Shown piece by piece: positions 15,178 to 20,770 of a stretch of 23,510 nucleotides of DNA. The first letter of the stretch is position 1. Each line of letters starts with the position of its first letter. The notes under the pieces are model-generated. The model had not been told where the DNA came from, did not search any database, and was given only the letters and a program-made list of their open reading frames with translations. The position numbers and the translations under genes are program-made. Source of the stretch: a virus; the IMG/VR virus record IMGVR_UViG_3300034190_000859, positions 1-23,510 of that record. One strand, given 5' to 3'.

Positions 15178-15713
15178 TTACCGCTGCCGCGCCCTTGCGC
15201 GATCCATTGCTTTCTTTTCCTCCTCCCCCTTCAACTCATAAAACGCCGCAAAATAAACAAGCTCCGCATCGGTCAACTCCGTGCGGAGCCTGCTGACAGT
15301 CATGCCTAGCTCGCAGGCCAAGAAGAACTCAAAAAAGGTCCAATTGTCCTGCTTTAGTCTTTTTTTACTTCGTCCAGGTCGGTCTCCTCGTCAAGCCCGA
15401 ACAAGAACAGCTCAAGCTCATTGAGCACTGACTCTGGTAATTCATGCTGAAGCTTGGCAGCATCACCGCTGTCAAAGGCTTTTGTTCCATCCTTAAGCTC
15501 GGCAAGCTGACACAGCATCTGCGTACTGATGTCCAATGCTTCTTCGCTATTCGCAAGGTTTTGAGCACGTTTGCGATCAGCTCGCGTGATCGGGCGAAAA
15601 TAAAGATCTAGGACATTTGCCCCGGCTTTGTTTTTAATGCTGAACTTGCGACGTTGGTTAAGGTCAAATGCCCCAACCAACAAATCAACTGTCCGAACAG
15701 CTTTGGAAGGCAT
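15178..15713 (-). CDS. Tail assembly chaperone GT, -1 frameshift fusion, about 178 aa
   Basis: If ribosomes slip -1 on the A run at 15366-15360, translation continues AGA CTA AAG CAG (from 15360) and stays open for 60 codons to TAA at 15180-15178. The added part reads WTFFEFFLACELGMTVSRL, then LTDAELVYFAAFYELKGEEE and a basic RARARQR end. A conserved-looking helical domain just before the tape measure gene, in -1 relation to the upstream gene, is the classic G-T design. The extension has no good start of its own; an ATG at 15303-15301 would leave out the first 19 residues. The T part would bind tail tube subunits and the G part the tape measure protein, as known for lambda. The slip itself is predicted, not observed. 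Confidence 0.85.
15354..15713 (-). CDS. Tail assembly chaperone G, unshifted product, 119 aa
   Basis: The frame runs from ATG 15713-15711 to TAA 15356-15354. The protein has a KFSIKNKAGANVLDLYFRPITRADR start region, a middle helix with AQNLANSEEALDISTQML, and an acidic end LFGLDEETDLDEVKKD. It lies between tail tube A and the tape measure gene, the standard place for gpG-like chaperones that coat the tape measure protein during tail assembly. The last sense codons before the stop form a run of seven A, where ribosomes can slip -1 to add a second domain. No Shine-Dalgarno is visible; the 8-base gap after the tube gene suggests coupling. The role is inferred from place, size and the frameshift design. 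Confidence 0.85.
   Translation of the reverse strand: MPSKAVRTVDLLVGAFDLNQRRKFSIKNKAGANVLDLYFRPITRADRKRAQNLANSEEALDISTQMLCQLAELKDGTKAFDSGDAAKLQHELPESVLNELELFLFGLDEETDLDEVKKD
15360..15366 (-). promoter_or_regulatory. Slippery heptamer for -1 ribosomal frameshifting
   Basis: On the minus strand the bases are seven consecutive A, read GTA AAA AAA GAC TAA in the chaperone frame, so the heptamer is A-AAA-AAA followed by G. This allows both tRNAs to re-pair after a -1 step, and the zero-frame stop follows only two codons later. I see no strong pseudoknot in the next 40 bases, only a weak imperfect inverted repeat near 15355-15335. A-rich heptamers can work without one, but the efficiency cannot be judged from sequence. 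Confidence 0.8.
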
Positions 15714-15721
15714 ACACTAAA

Positions 15722-16171
15722 TTAAGCAACAGAAGCGATTGCAATTGTTCCCTTAGTATCGAAAGTAAGGGTTACAACTTGCAGCTCGCCAACAGTAGCA
15801 CTGAACTCCGCGCCCGTAATTAAAATATCAAAAGTAATTTTTTCGCTTCCGCTGCCTTGACTGCCAGCGTCGTAAGTGTAAAGCTCGGCGCTTGCGTTTG
15901 TAGATTCTGTCGAAGAAGTCGTTAAAATCTCGCGAATTAAATCGCCTTTGCCATCGCCGGCAGCAGTCTTCTCGTAAAAAACTTCGATCGTGCCGCTGCC
16001 GCCAATTAGACCACCTACGCGATTGCGAAAGTCATTTCCAAAAACAGTTGCGTCAAGTGAATCTTTTTCAATCGACAGCGACCACGACTGAACAGCAGTC
16101 ACAACAGTCAAAGTGTCTGCAGAATCGTGCTTGAACAACACGTTGCCTTGTTCGCCACGATAAAAGGCCAT
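15722..16171 (-). CDS. Major tail tube protein A, 149 aa
   Basis: Start at ATG 16171-16169 with GAGG ten bases upstream. The sequence shows MAFYRGEQGNVLFKHD, an AVQSWSLSIEKDSLDATVF strand region (27-44), LIGGSGTIEVFYEKT near 55-69, a long loop, and ITGAEFSATVGELQVVTLTFDTKG near the end. The all-beta pattern and the size fit the stacked-ring tube protein of siphoviruses. The place directly before the chaperone and tape measure genes is where the major tube gene normally lies. Two other genes in the window, at 6966..7406 and 6091..6966, share its motifs; this one is the best candidate for the bulk tube because of its place and good ribosome binding site. Confidence 0.85.
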   Translation of the reverse strand: MAFYRGEQGNVLFKHDSADTLTVVTAVQSWSLSIEKDSLDATVFGNDFRNRVGGLIGGSGTIEVFYEKTAAGDGKGDLIREILTTSSTESTNASAELYTYDAGSQGSGSEKITFDILITGAEFSATVGELQVVTLTFDTKGTIAIASVA

Positions 16172-16173
16172 GG

Positions 16174-16596
16174 TCAGAGTTCCTCGATGGATTCAAAGGT
16201 CACACGGACCTGCGTCTGAAAATAGCCCTCAGGTGAAGCGGACAACACCTCTGGACCGACTGGAGCGTCGAAGTAAACCCCCGACACGATAACTCTATTG
16301 TATAGGTCGCGAATCCTTTTGGCGACAGCGTAGTTGTCGCCGGGCCCAACACCTTGCGGTGTAAAGATGTTCATGACAACAAGGCCAACCATTCGATTGT
16401 CAGAATTGACAGTTGCACCTTGACTCAAATATTGATTCGATCCAAACGAGGTTAAACATTGAACCCATGACGAACCTGGCGTTGGCTCATACGCCATGTT
16501 GTGAAACACAACTGGGATGACTGGACTGCCAGCAAGCTCTGTTGCTAGGCGCCCTTCAATCGTTGCCCTGATTGCGTTGAGATCAGCAGCAGCCAT
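16174..16596 (-). CDS. Tail terminator / tail completion protein, 140 aa
   Basis: The ATG at 16596-16594 overlaps the previous TGA as ATGA, and AGGAGG stands 8 bases before it. The product has an N-terminal helix with LNAIRATIEGRLATEL, a GSPVIPVVFHNMAYEP strand, a loop ending in WVQCLTSFG, a strand-rich middle (RMVGLVVMNIFTPQG), a helix with NYAVAKRIRDLYNRV and a final FQTQVRVTFES strand. This alternation of long N-terminal helix and mixed alpha-beta core matches gpU-like terminators and related proteins (DUF4128-like, recalled from memory) that cap the finished tail and join it to the head. Its place just before the tube gene is the usual one. The function is a family- and position-based call. 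Confidence 0.75.
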   Translation of the reverse strand: MAAADLNAIRATIEGRLATELAGSPVIPVVFHNMAYEPTPGSSWVQCLTSFGSNQYLSQGATVNSDNRMVGLVVMNIFTPQGVGPGDNYAVAKRIRDLYNRVIVSGVYFDAPVGPEVLSASPEGYFQTQVRVTFESIEEL

Positions 16597-16949
16597 CAGT
16601 TGCGCCTCCTAAAAGCTGCAATAAATTTAGGCACTTCATTGGTTGAGATTTCTTTCCCGATCAAATCAGGAAAGCCGGGCGTAGTGCCTTGACGTGTTCG
16701 ATACTTGCCGCCCCAAGACGGCGGCAAATTGTTTCCGTACAACACAGGCTCTGCGTATTCCATATTGTTTGTGATTTCAGCCTTGAACTTGCCAATGCTT
16801 GTTTGCCAAGCGTTGCGCAGGCGTCCGGTATCAACAGGCGTTTGCTCTTTAACCTGCTTTGTCCAGCTCAACGCTGTCAGCTTCACAACCTCTTGAACCT
16901 CTTCCTCCATCAGATCAGCGATCTGATTAATCCTGATCTGACGTGCCAT
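16596..16949 (-). CDS. HK97 gp10-like neck/minor tail protein, 117 aa
   Basis: Start at ATG 16949-16947 with GAGG eight bases upstream, two bases after the previous stop. The diagnostic part is a helix followed by EQTPVDTGRLRNAWQTSIG (about residues 35-53), then NNMEYAEPVLYGN, which is the TPVDTG-L...YA..-E-G pattern of the HK97 gp10 / phage minor tail protein family. A basic AFRRRN tail ends the protein. Members of this family lie in the neck between the head closure and the tail terminator genes, as here, and are needed for joining head and tail. No enzymatic motif is present. The family call is firm; the detailed role is less well known. Confidence 0.85.
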   Translation of the reverse strand: MARQIRINQIADLMEEEVQEVVKLTALSWTKQVKEQTPVDTGRLRNAWQTSIGKFKAEITNNMEYAEPVLYGNNLPPSWGGKYRTRQGTTPGFPDLIGKEISTNEVPKFIAAFRRRN

Positions 16950-16951
16950 TG

Positions 16952-17308
16952 TTATGCCCTCAACGTCAACTCATAAACCACAGCAGTGTTGTCCTGCTCA
17001 ATCGTTTCGGCGCGGATAATTTGATGCACCACATTGGCAATCACAACGCGATCCTTGGTTTCAGGAGCCGTTGCAAGATCATTCGCGGCAACCGTCAGCT
17101 TTTTGTCGCCAGCTTGGACAAGCTCATTTACCTCGCGAGCGTTAACGTCCTCAAGCACTCCTTTAATGTTGGTGTCGCTGATCGTTTCCGTGACTGAGCC
17201 GGTCGTAGCGTCATAAGCACCAGCGGTAACGTAACGAATCGTCACATCACCGCCAAGTTTGTTGACCACTTTGCTGGCCACTTTTTCTAAAGCCTTCGCG
17301 ATACTCAT
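16952..17308 (-). CDS. Head closure / head-tail stopper protein, 118 aa
   Basis: The ATG at 17308-17306 overlaps the previous TGA as ATGA. The protein has a short N-terminal amphipathic helix (IAKALEKVASKVVNKLG), then a beta-rich body: DVTIRYVTAGAYDATTGSVTET, IKGVLEDV, AGDKKLTVAAND, and a final VVIANVVHQIIRAETIEQD ... VVYELTLRA. The repeated pattern of strands with a GDKKL turn and a strand near the end that restates an I/V-R motif fits the small beta-barrel stopper proteins of siphovirus necks. It lies between the first connector and the HK97 gp10-like gene, the expected place. It would close the portal channel after DNA packaging. The assignment is by order and fold pattern, with moderate certainty. 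Confidence 0.72.
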   Translation of the reverse strand: MSIAKALEKVASKVVNKLGGDVTIRYVTAGAYDATTGSVTETISDTNIKGVLEDVNAREVNELVQAGDKKLTVAANDLATAPETKDRVVIANVVHQIIRAETIEQDNTAVVYELTLRA

Positions 17309-17553
17309 CAGGCTTCATAAGCAACGACAGTGCCACTCGTCAGCGTAATGCTCGTAACTTCAAGCCCTTCGATGCAAGCCGAAGCGCTGACGTTGATTCC
17401 ATTGATCGTTGACGATCCGTTTTCAGTGATTGCAGAAGATGTCATCGATGCAATCACCGAATCTTCAAGCGCCATAATCTTCACGAATCGGCCAGTCTGG
17501 GCGGATGTGTTCGTGATGATGGTCGCCTTGGTCGGCGCGTACCCATAACCCAT
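17308..17553 (-). CDS. Small beta-rich structural protein of 81 aa, function unknown
   Basis: Start at ATG 17553-17551, preceded by AAGGAG seven bases upstream, the best Shine-Dalgarno in this part of the window. The product opens MGYGYAPTKATIITNT, then has FVKIMALEDSVIASMTSS, a GSSTINGINVSASACIEGLEV stretch and a terminal TSITLTSGTVVAYEA. The LED-VIAS and TSITL-SG-VVAY blocks occur, as I recall, in short proteins of marine podo- and siphoviruses that sit near head or neck genes. No charged patch, membrane segment or catalytic motif is seen. It may decorate the head or neck. The strong ribosome binding site suggests it is made in quantity, which fits a virion component; this is inference. Confidence 0.65.
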   Translation of the reverse strand: MGYGYAPTKATIITNTSAQTGRFVKIMALEDSVIASMTSSAITENGSSTINGINVSASACIEGLEVTSITLTSGTVVAYEA

Positions 17554-17555
17554 GA

Positions 17556-18116
17556 CTAGCTCCTTCGGATGGCGACATTTCCTGGCCCACTAATTCTAAG
17601 GCCAGTCAAGAACCTTTCAAACATAGGCGGAACATGATCAGCACCAACCGCACCCGTTTTGTCAGGCGTAACGTCAATGCTGCCGATTTTGACGTTCTTG
17701 AAATCGTTAAGGCCACTCAGGCTGATGCCATCCTTTTCGCTGTGCAGATAAACCGCCAACTCGATTTGAGCGCGCTTAATCTGATCAGGGATTTCCGTGT
17801 CGGTAAAATAATCCTCTGAAATGCGAAACGGGAAGCCCGTTGCATAGGTATTGACATAAGTGTCAGGCTTACGAACGCCAGTGCGCGGCCACTGCAATGC
17901 CTGCGTGTCTGTTGCCCGTGCGCCCAAGAAACGCTCACGATCAAGGCGTTGCGTTGCTGCTGTTAACGCCCTGTTGCGACTGTCAGTATTGCCTGAATCC
18001 CATTTGGCCGCATCAGTGCTCAGCACCATTGCCTCAACGTAAGCGTCAGCCTCAGCCAGCGTTATGTAGCTGTTGGCGCTTGCGTCGCCCGCTGTTGCGT
18101 TGATTGTTACTGCCAT
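17556..18116 (-). CDS. Head-tail connector (adaptor; 'DnaT-like' family), 186 aa
   Basis: Starts at ATG 18116-18114 inside the end of a small overlapping gene. The N-terminus SANSYITLAEADAYVEAM is the typical opening of phage connector proteins often labelled DnaT-like ssDNA-binding. It is followed by a helix with NRALTAATQRLDRERFLG (about 48-65), ALQWPRTGVRKPD (73-85), and a helix with IPDQIKRAQIELAVYLHSE. The order ANSY, W-aaa-eR-L-aAt--ld, WPR, ip--ik-A--ela fits gp6-like adaptors that form a ring below the portal. It precedes the head closure gene. The DnaT-like name in databases should not be read as a replication function. The start is reasonable although no strong ribosome binding site precedes it. 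Confidence 0.82.
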   Translation of the reverse strand: MAVTINATAGDASANSYITLAEADAYVEAMVLSTDAAKWDSGNTDSRNRALTAATQRLDRERFLGARATDTQALQWPRTGVRKPDTYVNTYATGFPFRISEDYFTDTEIPDQIKRAQIELAVYLHSEKDGISLSGLNDFKNVKIGSIDVTPDKTGAVGADHVPPMFERFLTGLRISGPGNVAIRRS

Positions 18117-18222
18117 CGGGCTTCACAGTAGAAGTCTTTTTGACCGGCTCTACAGAGGCAGAGGCCGCCGCTTGCGCAGCAGCCTCACGCTCCTTAGCTC
18201 GCCGGAAAGCGAACAGACCCAT
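18052..18222 (-). CDS. Small basic protein of 56 aa overlapping the connector gene, function unknown
   Basis: A frame from ATG 18222-18220 to TGA 18054-18052 begins at the stop of the preceding gene (TGATG, one base shared) and runs 65 bases into the connector gene in another frame. The product starts MGLFAFRRAKEREAAAQAAA, continues with VEPVKKTSTVKPDGS and ends in an Arg/Lys/Gln-rich tail. A helical MGLF-RR--E--AA start followed by a Lys/Pro-rich tail is a common style for small phage proteins between head decoration and connector genes. It fills what would otherwise be a 105-base gap. There is no clear Shine-Dalgarno. I consider it likely real through coupling; the function is unknown. Confidence 0.55.
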   Translation of the reverse strand: MGLFAFRRAKEREAAAQAAASASVEPVKKTSTVKPDGSNNQRNSGRRKRQQLHNAG

Positions 18223-18587
18223 CAGGAGCTAGCGCCCTTCAGAGCCACAAAGTTGAGGACAATCGCCTCAGACAGCGAACCGCCAGACACGTTGCTCACA
18301 GTGATCGCAAAGGATCCTGCGGCAATGGTGTTGGCTTGAACCAGATAAGAACCAGCGGTGCCGCCAGAACCATGATTCACAACAACCACATCAGTGGCTG
18401 CAACTTCACTGTTGGTCACGGTGAAAGACACTTCAACGCCTGCTGCCAGGGCAGCGCCGTTCATCGTGATTTGACCAGAGGCAGTGTTCAGAGTCACGCC
18501 AGTGGATTTATCAGTGGCCTGAGTGACAGTGCCGCCGGTAGTCGGGCCGATCAGTTTGCCCGCTGTTGCCTCGAAAATGGATGCCAT
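18222..18587 (-). CDS. Probable head decoration / small capsid-associated protein, 121 aa
   Basis: Start at ATG 18587-18585 with GAGG nine bases upstream, 11 bases after the major capsid stop. The sequence is nearly all beta: GGTVTQATDKSTGVTLN (about 18-34), GQITMNGAALAAGVEVSFTVTNS (38-60), ATDVVVVNHGSGGTAGSYLVQAN and AGSFAITVSNVSGGSLSEAIVLNFVALKG. The TVTQAT-KSTGVTLN and ITMN-AALAAG blocks recur, as I recall, in many tailed-phage proteins of this size directly beside the major capsid gene. It is low in charge and has no cysteine. A role in decorating or stabilising the shell is inferred from place, size and fold pattern. An alternative is a short head fibre. Confidence 0.7.
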   Translation of the reverse strand: MASIFEATAGKLIGPTTGGTVTQATDKSTGVTLNTASGQITMNGAALAAGVEVSFTVTNSEVAATDVVVVNHGSGGTAGSYLVQANTIAAGSFAITVSNVSGGSLSEAIVLNFVALKGASS

Positions 18588-18598
18588 GGTTAGTTACC

Positions 18599-19621
18599 TC
18601 AGTCAAGGTTGCTTGTGTTGGTAACCCGCACGATTCCAATGTTGTTGGTCTCGTACACCTTGGTCCAGTTGCCCACGGTTTCCAGCTGTGCCCGAGTCGG
18701 GTTGGAAACAGCGGTTGACCACTTGGCACCAATCGGGTGGTACACATAGTGCAGATCGATTGACATGGCATCGCTCTTGGCGAGGATGTCACGATCAGTT
18801 TCGGTCTGCAGCCCAAGCTGTTCGCCAGAGCCAATGGAGCCCTGAGTGAACAGATAAGTGGCGTACTCAGTGTTGGGAGCAGCGCCAGTGCTCTGCAGAT
18901 CAGCAGACACGATCACACGCAGACCCATGAAGGTCGGAACTTGCACACTGCCAAAAGCAGGAGCAGTCGAACCTTGAGTTGCGCCGGTGTCAGGTGCACC
19001 AGTGTTGTCGTAGATGAAGTCGATCGCACGACGCTCCATCAGGTCGTAATAGACCTTGGGGTGCATGGCGATAGCGGTGAGCTTTTCACCTTGATCACCC
19101 AGCAGGGACTTGGCTTCGACAATCTGACGAGGGCCAAGAACAGTTGGGGTGTCGCCGGTTGCACCGTCAACAGTCAGACCCGCATAAGCAGCAGAGCTGT
19201 TGTCATCGACAGCGCCGAACACGCCAGCCAAACAGGACAGCAGATCCTTTTGACGCTGGTTGGCGATGTAATCAGCGATCTTGGCGCCAATGGCAGCCAT
19301 GGGATCAGAACCCGCAGCCAGAGCAGCCAGATCCCGGGACTCGAAAGCGCGACCACGATGCAGAACAGCAGCGACCTGCTTGTCTGCGGTGATCTTGCCA
19401 GGGATCAAGGATGAGCTATCGGTCAGACGCTCAAAATCGCCTGACAGGTTTGCCTTATAGAAAGGCACTTGGATGAAATCACCACCATCCTCTGCAGCAT
19501 TCAGCTCAGCCATTGGCTGCACCACACCGCTAGCCAAAAAGGCATCACGCTGAGTTGTCTGCTCAATGACGTAAGGAGTAAATACCTCAGGGATGATGAT
19601 GTCAGAGCGAAGAGTCGCCAT
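18599..19621 (-). CDS. Major capsid protein, 340 aa
   Basis: Start at ATG 19621-19619 with GAGG seven bases upstream. The N-terminus SDIIIPEVFTPYVIEQTTQRDAFLASG is the typical entry of a family of phage coat proteins, followed by DFIQVPFYKANLSGDFERLTD (49-69), LHRGRAFESRDLAALAAGSDP (86-106), a helix with DYIANQRQKDLLSCLAGVFG, an AIAMHPKVYYDLMER segment near 183-197, and IGAKW-TAVSNPTRAQL near the end. These pieces fit the order of N-arm, E-loop, spine helix and P- and A-domains of an HK97-fold subunit. No N-terminal prohead protease or delta domain is fused; a separate scaffold gene lies upstream. Good ribosome binding and a candidate promoter suit high expression. Confidence 0.92.
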   Translation of the reverse strand: MATLRSDIIIPEVFTPYVIEQTTQRDAFLASGVVQPMAELNAAEDGGDFIQVPFYKANLSGDFERLTDSSSLIPGKITADKQVAAVLHRGRAFESRDLAALAAGSDPMAAIGAKIADYIANQRQKDLLSCLAGVFGAVDDNSSAAYAGLTVDGATGDTPTVLGPRQIVEAKSLLGDQGEKLTAIAMHPKVYYDLMERRAIDFIYDNTGAPDTGATQGSTAPAFGSVQVPTFMGLRVIVSADLQSTGAAPNTEYATYLFTQGSIGSGEQLGLQTETDRDILAKSDAMSIDLHYVYHPIGAKWSTAVSNPTRAQLETVGNWTKVYETNNIGIVRVTNTSNLD

Positions 19622-19693
19622 GACAGATCCTCAAAAATGGTGTTTACGGTGTGGGCACGGCCCTAATTGGCTCAGCACGGCTTCGCCTTGGTT

Positions 19694-19723
19694 TTTATAT
19701 TAACGGTTTGCAGCAGCTTTCAA
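19694..19723 (-). promoter_or_regulatory. Candidate promoter before the major capsid gene
   Basis: On the minus strand TTGAAA at 19723-19718 and TATAAA at 19699-19694 are separated by 18 bases, each one base from the sigma70 consensus. The -35 lies in the last codons of the scaffold gene and the -10 directly after its stop. Transcription would begin near 19687, giving a leader of about 65 bases to the capsid ATG in an otherwise unexplained 78-base gap. Ten of twelve matches at 18-base spacing is only fair evidence, but the position suits extra transcription of the most abundant protein. Confidence 0.4.
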
Positions 19724-20377
19724 CCTTTCGTACAAATCCCGATCGGTACGGAACAACCGCGATTGTTCTGTCAGGTTGAATGAATCCTTGGAAAACGGAT
19801 TTTTTGTCCCCGGAGGAATGTCGCCGCCCATGCTGCGACCCGCAGGCGCACCGCTGCCTTGAGGCTTCGGCGCTTTCTGCATATAACTCGGCAACGTCTT
19901 GGCCCATTCACCAATCGGTTTGCGTTCGTAACCATTGACGACAACAACCGTGCCATCAGCCTCGCGTTCAATCTGATTTGGCTTTAGCAGCTCAGCTTTG
20001 AACACAATGCTTGGATCATGCACCACATCCGCCAACGCATTGTTTGCCGGTGCAATTAGCTCAAGCTCTCTGACCTTTGTTTCAAGCTCTGCAATGCGCT
20101 GGTCCTTCGCCTCCGTCGCCTCACGGAACTGCTGCTCCAAAGCCTGTCGGGCTTCGGTGTATCTGCCCTGTTTCTCCATGTCTGCTTGCTCCGCCTTAGC
20201 TTTGAAGTCCAGTAGCTCCTGAACGTCAACGCCATCGGGAACAGCCTTGATTGATTCCTTAAAATCCTTGTACTCTTTTAAAAGCTCTGCGTTTTTGCGA
20301 CGCATTGCATCCAGTTCAGATTGCCACTTTTGAGCATTAACATCTTGCTCCACGGGAGCAGTGTTTTCTTCAGACAT
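19700..20377 (-). CDS. Scaffolding protein, 225 aa
   Basis: The frame starts at ATG 20377-20375 and ends at TAA 19702-19700. Residues about 15-110 are Glu/Lys/Gln/Ala-rich heptad-like helices (QSELDAMRRKNAELLKEYK, YTEARQALEQQFREATEAK, RIAELETKVRELELI), a strong coiled-coil signal. The middle (115-170) is less charged, with VVHDPSIVFKAELLKPN and GYERKPIGEWAKTLPSY. The C-terminus has GSGAPAGRSMGGDIPPGTKNP and a basic RDLYERLKAAANR end. This layout, acidic coiled coil first and a short basic C-terminal helix for coat binding, is typical of phage scaffolds, and the gene directly precedes the major capsid gene. The protein would shape the procapsid and leave or be degraded. No serine protease motif is present. 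Confidence 0.88.
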   Translation of the reverse strand: MSEENTAPVEQDVNAQKWQSELDAMRRKNAELLKEYKDFKESIKAVPDGVDVQELLDFKAKAEQADMEKQGRYTEARQALEQQFREATEAKDQRIAELETKVRELELIAPANNALADVVHDPSIVFKAELLKPNQIEREADGTVVVVNGYERKPIGEWAKTLPSYMQKAPKPQGSGAPAGRSMGGDIPPGTKNPFSKDSFNLTEQSRLFRTDRDLYERLKAAANR

Positions 20378-20439
20378 GAATTAGCCACGGGCTAAATTGC
20401 CTCACCACTTTACTTTGCTTGTCCGATATACGGCAAACG

Positions 20440-20574
20440 TTATTTGCGTTTTGGTTTTTTCGACTTGCGCTTTCCAATCGGAACGCATTTGTCTTTTCCA
20501 TTTTTTGTGCCCGCAAAGCGATAGCCTGACCAGCAAGCTTTACCATCCGCGCCCTTTTTCTTTTGGCGTTTCAC
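20440..20574 (-). CDS. Small basic two-cysteine protein of 44 aa, cyanophage-type
   Basis: The start is GTG 20574-20572, overlapping the preceding TGA as GTGA, with a strong AAGGAGG nine bases upstream at 20590-20584. Stop TAA is at 20442-20440. The product reads KRQKKKGADGKACWSGYRF and then AGTKNGKDKCVPIG with a Lys/Arg-rich tail. C14 and C30 are the only cysteines. An ADGKACW-GYR-AGT--GKDKC pattern is familiar from small cyanophage proteins, so I take the gene as real despite its size. The cysteines could bind a metal or form a disulfide, and the charge suggests DNA, RNA or scaffold contact. It lies directly before the scaffold gene. Function is unknown. Confidence 0.78.
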   Translation of the reverse strand: MKRQKKKGADGKACWSGYRFAGTKNGKDKCVPIGKRKSKKPKRK

Positions 20575-20645
20575 TTTTTCTTGCCTCCTTTCTTTTTCTT
20601 GCCGACTGGTTTCTGGGGCTTTTTCGGACCGCTATAACGTGGCAT
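20571..20645 (-). CDS. Very small lysine-rich peptide of 24 aa
   Basis: A 24-codon frame runs from ATG 20645-20643 to TGA 20573-20571. It overlaps the preceding gene by one base (TGATG) and the next by four (GTGA), and a GAGG lies about nine bases before the start. The product begins MPRYSGPKKPQKPVGKKKK and ends GGKKK; ten of 24 residues are lysine. It also carries the strong ribosome binding site of the next gene, so it may act mainly as a coupling leader. No family can be named, and the reality of a stable product is uncertain. Confidence 0.45.
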   Translation of the reverse strand: MPRYSGPKKPQKPVGKKKKGGKKK

Positions 20646-20770
20646 CACTCAGCCTCTTTTACTGGCTCGACCTTAACGGTCTTTTTCTTTGCCGCTGCTT
20701 TTGCCTTCGGCGCAGCCTTTGGCTCCTCGCCTTGAACCGTAAACTGAAATTTACTGTGCAGCTTTGCCAT
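20645..20770 (-). CDS. Small lysine/alanine-rich protein of 41 aa
   Basis: The frame runs from ATG 20770-20768 to TGA 20647-20645, overlapping the end of the MuF-like gene by 20 bases. The product begins MAKLHSKFQFTVQGEE, which looks like one short strand, and continues as a Lys/Ala/Pro-rich tail (PKAAPKAKAAAKKKTVKVEP, then VKEAE). Such histone-tail-like proteins bind nucleic acid or pack in the head in some phages, but there is no direct evidence here. A GGAG lies too far upstream (about 16 bases) to be convincing, so re-initiation after the MuF-like gene is more likely. It is the first of three consecutive tiny lysine-rich genes. Confidence 0.5.
   Translation of the reverse strand: MAKLHSKFQFTVQGEEPKAAPKAKAAAKKKTVKVEPVKEAE

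Noticed and set aside
15178-15303. The chaperone T part as a separate gene starting at ATG 15303
   Set aside because: This would omit the first 19 conserved-looking residues of the -1 frame and leave the seven-A slip site unexplained; the frameshift design is standard at this location.
17556-18116. DNA replication role implied by the DnaT-like family name
   Set aside because: The gene lies in the neck region between decoration and head closure genes and has connector-type motifs; the name is a database label and not evidence for DNA binding.
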